DNA of 64,000 nt from Prosapia bicincta. Its lineage: Eukaryota > Arthropoda > Insecta > Hemiptera > Cercopidae. Of this stretch, positions 60,801-64,000 are shown one piece after another. Location of the stretch: positions 143,210,192-143,274,191 of the forward strand of contig JBAIZL010000001.1 of the NCBI GenBank assembly GCA_036971475.1. The letters run 5' to 3'. The position numbers were made by a program, and so were the translations under genes. Each line of letters starts with the position of its first letter. Within the stretch, counting starts at the first letter, position 1. The notes under the pieces are model-generated. The model saw only the letters and a list, made by a program, of their open reading frames with translations, searched no databases and was not told where the DNA came from.

Positions 60801-63318
60801 CGGGAAAGTGTGATTAATCATATGTTTGGAACGGAAGATGAGTGGAAGCTAAGCACAATCATAAATATTATATTATTCATTCTTATCAACAGCTGTCGTA
60901 ATCTGTAAGCAAGTTAGACAGATTGTAATGTATTTTATTGAGCTCATGCAGTTCCAAATAAAACGAGTTTAGGCCTACTTTTCTTGTTTCAATTTTGTTT
61001 TACCTTCTAGCTCCTAATATACTTGTGCGACAAGTCGTTTGCGAATAAGATATTTAACCATGTAATAGATTAGTCAATATTCTATTTTACAACCACTGTT
61101 GAACTTATCTCTAATTTTAATTGTTTAATTTAAAATCATTGGGTTATGAATATTTCTTATACAAGTGTTTGATAGTAAATGTTTGCTGTTATATTATTGA
61201 AATATATACAAGCTCAGTCAAGCGCTTTGCAAGTGTCACAAGATCCTGCTCAAAGGGAGAGATAAAAATTAGATACGATAAAACTCGGTTAGTGTTATTA
61301 TAGCAACTTCAACCTTTCTGTGTTCAAATACACATGCTGTTGCCCATGTTATATTACAAATATTGTTGACCCTTTGTGTTCTAGGTTTATATCGTGTAAT
61401 ACTTGTGGTACAATTAATAGATCGATGATAACACCTGTTATATACATATTATGTTGTAAATATTTAATTTTGTGTGTGGATATTTTTAAAAATTACAAAT
61501 AATAAGGTAAGTACAAATTTATGTTTTGATGTAGTAATTTAGAAAACTGTTCGTAATTCAGGACAAAGGGAAGATTTTATCAGTTAATTCATAGAATTCT
61601 TGCCGGTGGCTTGAAACTCACTTTACAGTTTGTTGTCTATCAAATGCCGAATGAGTATAGTTATTAAAGGTAAGAGTTTGATTTCTCCATTCATACAGTG
61701 ATTTTAATTCTTATACAAAATATCGTGAACCAAATTTTTCACATTCAACTTTATTAATGTAAACGCAAAAAATTAAGAACTATTATATTTTGTAAAAATT
61801 CAAATTCCATAGCGTTTATAAGCAATATTATTTTAATACCTCATTTAAAACGCTACTTTTGATCTAAGGGAAATAAACATTGATTTAACAAATTATAAGT
61901 CAACCTTATTTTACGAAAATGAAAACCTTGGGAAACCCCCTTAATGTGGATATATTTTTTTTAACTTGGGATTAGGGTAAATGTTTCTTAGTTTAATAAT
62001 GTTTACTACTTTGATCTAAAATAGGTTAAATAGAGAAGTATATATTTTATGATTTTAAAAACATAAAATTCTATTTACTGTTGTCTTTATAAAAAAAAGA
62101 ATAACCAATAATAATGTTTTTTCAAATAAATGTTAATGTAATTTTTGTAATGTGGAGCATACATTTAGTTGCAATGATTTCGGGTTATCACTAAAGCATT
62201 TTACGGACAAAAATTATAATAAGATATTACGTCAGACCACTTGAGCTGAGGGTCCGGGATGTAATGAAATTTTGTATTTCAAGTGATTTCTACTATATTT
62301 TATTACACTTTCAATGATATATGATATTTTTGTCAATAATAACATAATATATATTTTTTTTTCATCCAAAATAAACAAAAATTGTTACAAAAATATAAAT
62401 AATGTAGTAAAGAAAGGACACGTAATATAAAAAATTGTGTAGATATAATATGAAATTAAGAATGAAATAATAATTGCAAATTTTATATTACTTATAACAC
62501 TAGTTAACTAATTGACTAATAAATATAAAACGAGAAAATCTATTAAAAGGAAAATCTTGTGTTTAAACAAGTATTTATTTTTCTTTCCCTATATATAAAT
62601 AGAGAAAAAAAGTAACAAAAAAATGTAAACCTAAAAACTAATTAATTAATGAAGAAATAGTTTTAAAAATCAACTTCGATGAAGGTAAAAACATTGAGTA
62701 CAACTTCATTAATCCAGATATTGTGGCTGAAACTGAAGACTCACCTAGCAACCAACACCACCTATAAGTGCCTATCAAGCCCATGCCACGGGGATTAACA
62801 AACACTGTGTCTGTGTGGTGTTCAATTTCTGGGACGAATGAATGTAAAGGCCAATTTACATCTGTTCTAATTTAGCTTAGACGTAATGGCGATACATTTC
62901 TTACTTTATTTCAAAAAGTTCTTCGATATATTGTATCACCTTTACCTCAGGTAGGTAACCAGAAAAATCTACCTTTATTGTACATTGTAAATAAAAGAAG
63001 GCTTTTATTTGGTCGAATCTCATCTAAAGGTAATTTCTTGCTCACGTAGGCCCATTGAATACGTCTATATTTTTTAGGTTCAAACGAGCACAAATTACCA
63101 TTTTCGGGTAAAAAAATTAAACATTGAAATAATAGTATTTCTGTACTCGCGACAGCCAAATGTAACAAAAAACTGTAAGGATATAGTTTTTCCCAATGTA
63201 TATTACATTGTAGCTAGGCATCACGGTGAAAAACGTTTTCGGCAAGCAATGTAATACATCTCTTTTATTTATCCACCATATTTGAGTTGTCATAAGTTGT
63301 TATAGGTACAATGGTGTT
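60801..63318. other. Long stretch without a recognised gene
   Basis: AT-rich. A protein-like stretch on + near 62670-62765 (with YNFINPDIVAETEDS) ends at a stop and has no recognised relatives. The minus-strand frame at 62947-63168 is also unrecognised. Confidence 0.35.
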
Positions 63319-63483
63319 TCAGTAAAGACCTATTTTTTCTAAAAGTTCTTCTTTAACTACATTCATTAAATTTTCCTGGTAGTCGTTGTTGGCAGGTGAA
63401 AACATTTCTTTAATTCCTCCCTTAGATATTTTCTGAAAGAATGACATTTCACCTGTTTCATTAGAGTCCTCGATGTAAGTACT
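63319..63483 (-). CDS. Unrecognised short open stretch, possible exon or element relic
   Basis: The minus strand is open for 54 codons between a TGA just upstream of 63483 and TGA at 63319. It reads protein-like, non-repetitive residues (YIEDSNETGEMSFF, then GGIKEMFSPANNDY and VVKEELLEKIG). There is no ATG at its head, so it could be the end of a gene or a relic. Its charged, helix-like composition differs from the AT-driven frames around it. No family recognised. Confidence 0.25.
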   Translation of the reverse strand, partial: STYIEDSNETGEMSFFQKISKGGIKEMFSPANNDYQENLMNVVKEELLEKIGLY

Positions 63484-64000
63484 TCAGGAATTTATAAACA
63501 TGCTATTTTAGCATGCTTTTGTAAAACTTTATAAATAATTATGCGATTACTGGTATTTGTGTTTGCAAAAACGCAAGTGTTATCTTCAAGAACGGAATTA
63601 TTTCTTGAACTTATTACCAAATAAATATAAAATCCTAATATAAAAAAAATCTCATAAAAACTGACATTCGGTAGTTTACGAGACTGTACCACTCCCATTA
63701 TATTACATCTGTCAATTCCTTCAAACATACACTGTTGGTTCGCTGGAAAGGACATACAGCTGTGGATTCTCGACCTTATCTTGGAGAGAATTATGCTGTG
63801 TATTTACAGACACAATTCTGATATGGAAACATAAACAGCCGACACTCCGAAAGACATTCTGACGCGTTTGTTTACTTGATGACAAAACTTATCTTAATGG
63901 TCCGGTCAATGCATCTCGTTCTTTTCCCTTGGTGCCCTTAGATACTATAGGATCGATAAAGTATTTATTTTTTAATTTAACTTGCTTTTCAAATTAATTG
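63484..64000. other. No feature recognised
   Basis: The open frame at 63492-63755 (-) has no motif. The last 250 bases are somewhat GC-richer, without a recognisable signal. Confidence 0.4.

Overview
This is a eukaryotic, AT-rich, repeat-dense nuclear window. It has no intact protein-coding gene that I can support, and no rRNA, CRISPR array, operon or bacterial signal. The transposon mix points to an arthropod, perhaps a chelicerate: a Penelope-like element with a GIY-YIG domain, an I/Jockey-group LINE with RNase H, a Helitron tail, a piggyBac remnant, a hAT MITE, and a degenerate member of an uncharacterised multi-copy protein family that I associate with arthropod genomes. Species cannot be assigned from the sequence alone.

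Layout. 1-10.7 kb: unique-looking AT-rich DNA with a Helitron helicase tail and 3' end (1631-2103), three long (TA)n tracts and copies of a dispersed repeat. 10.75-27.46 kb: 'block A', diverged but collinear with 'block B' at 43.08-52.95 kb. Block A has been expanded by insertions: a 2.2-kb segment (11.04-13.26 kb), TA-flanked foldback repeats (14.2-14.5 kb), an I/Jockey-type LINE with an inverted 5' fragment (18.4-20.8 kb), and a 3.5-kb composite with terminal-inverted-repeat-like ends, holding the uncharacterised pseudogene and piggyBac remains (21.19-24.65 kb). 27.5-43 kb: a Penelope-like GIY-YIG remnant, purine-rich and GT/TA microsatellites, a segment at 32.75-33.5 kb paralogous to part of block B, two weak candidate exons (37.6 kb on +, 38.2 kb on -), a possible hAT coding relic at 35.9-36.2 kb, and a CpG-richer promoter-like patch at 40.7-41.5 kb.

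43-53 kb: block B, interrupted by a tRNA-Arg-like sequence, a (TA)n-bracketed hairpin element and a 132-bp satellite with 14 units. The satellite appears to have been amplified from part of a dispersed repeat that also occurs, unamplified, in block A. 53.9-54.3 kb: a nonautonomous hAT element with a perfect 8-bp target-site duplication. 57.4-58.15 kb: further TA-flanked foldback and hairpin elements. 58.6-60.8 kb: a GC-richer ~140-bp satellite of about 16 monomers in an alternating A/B dimer pattern, with a 1.4-kb higher-order repeat. 60.8-64 kb: no recognised features apart from one short unrecognised open stretch.

The most notable patterns are the large ancient collinear duplication, whose paralog reveals clean insertion boundaries; a family of foldback termini that combine a hammerhead-ribozyme-like hairpin, an ACAAGAA box and an adjacent (TA)n tract; two young satellites with higher-order structure; and a strong excess of the palindrome TGACGTCA. 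All alignments were made by eye, so boundaries are approximate unless a target-site duplication or codon fixes them.
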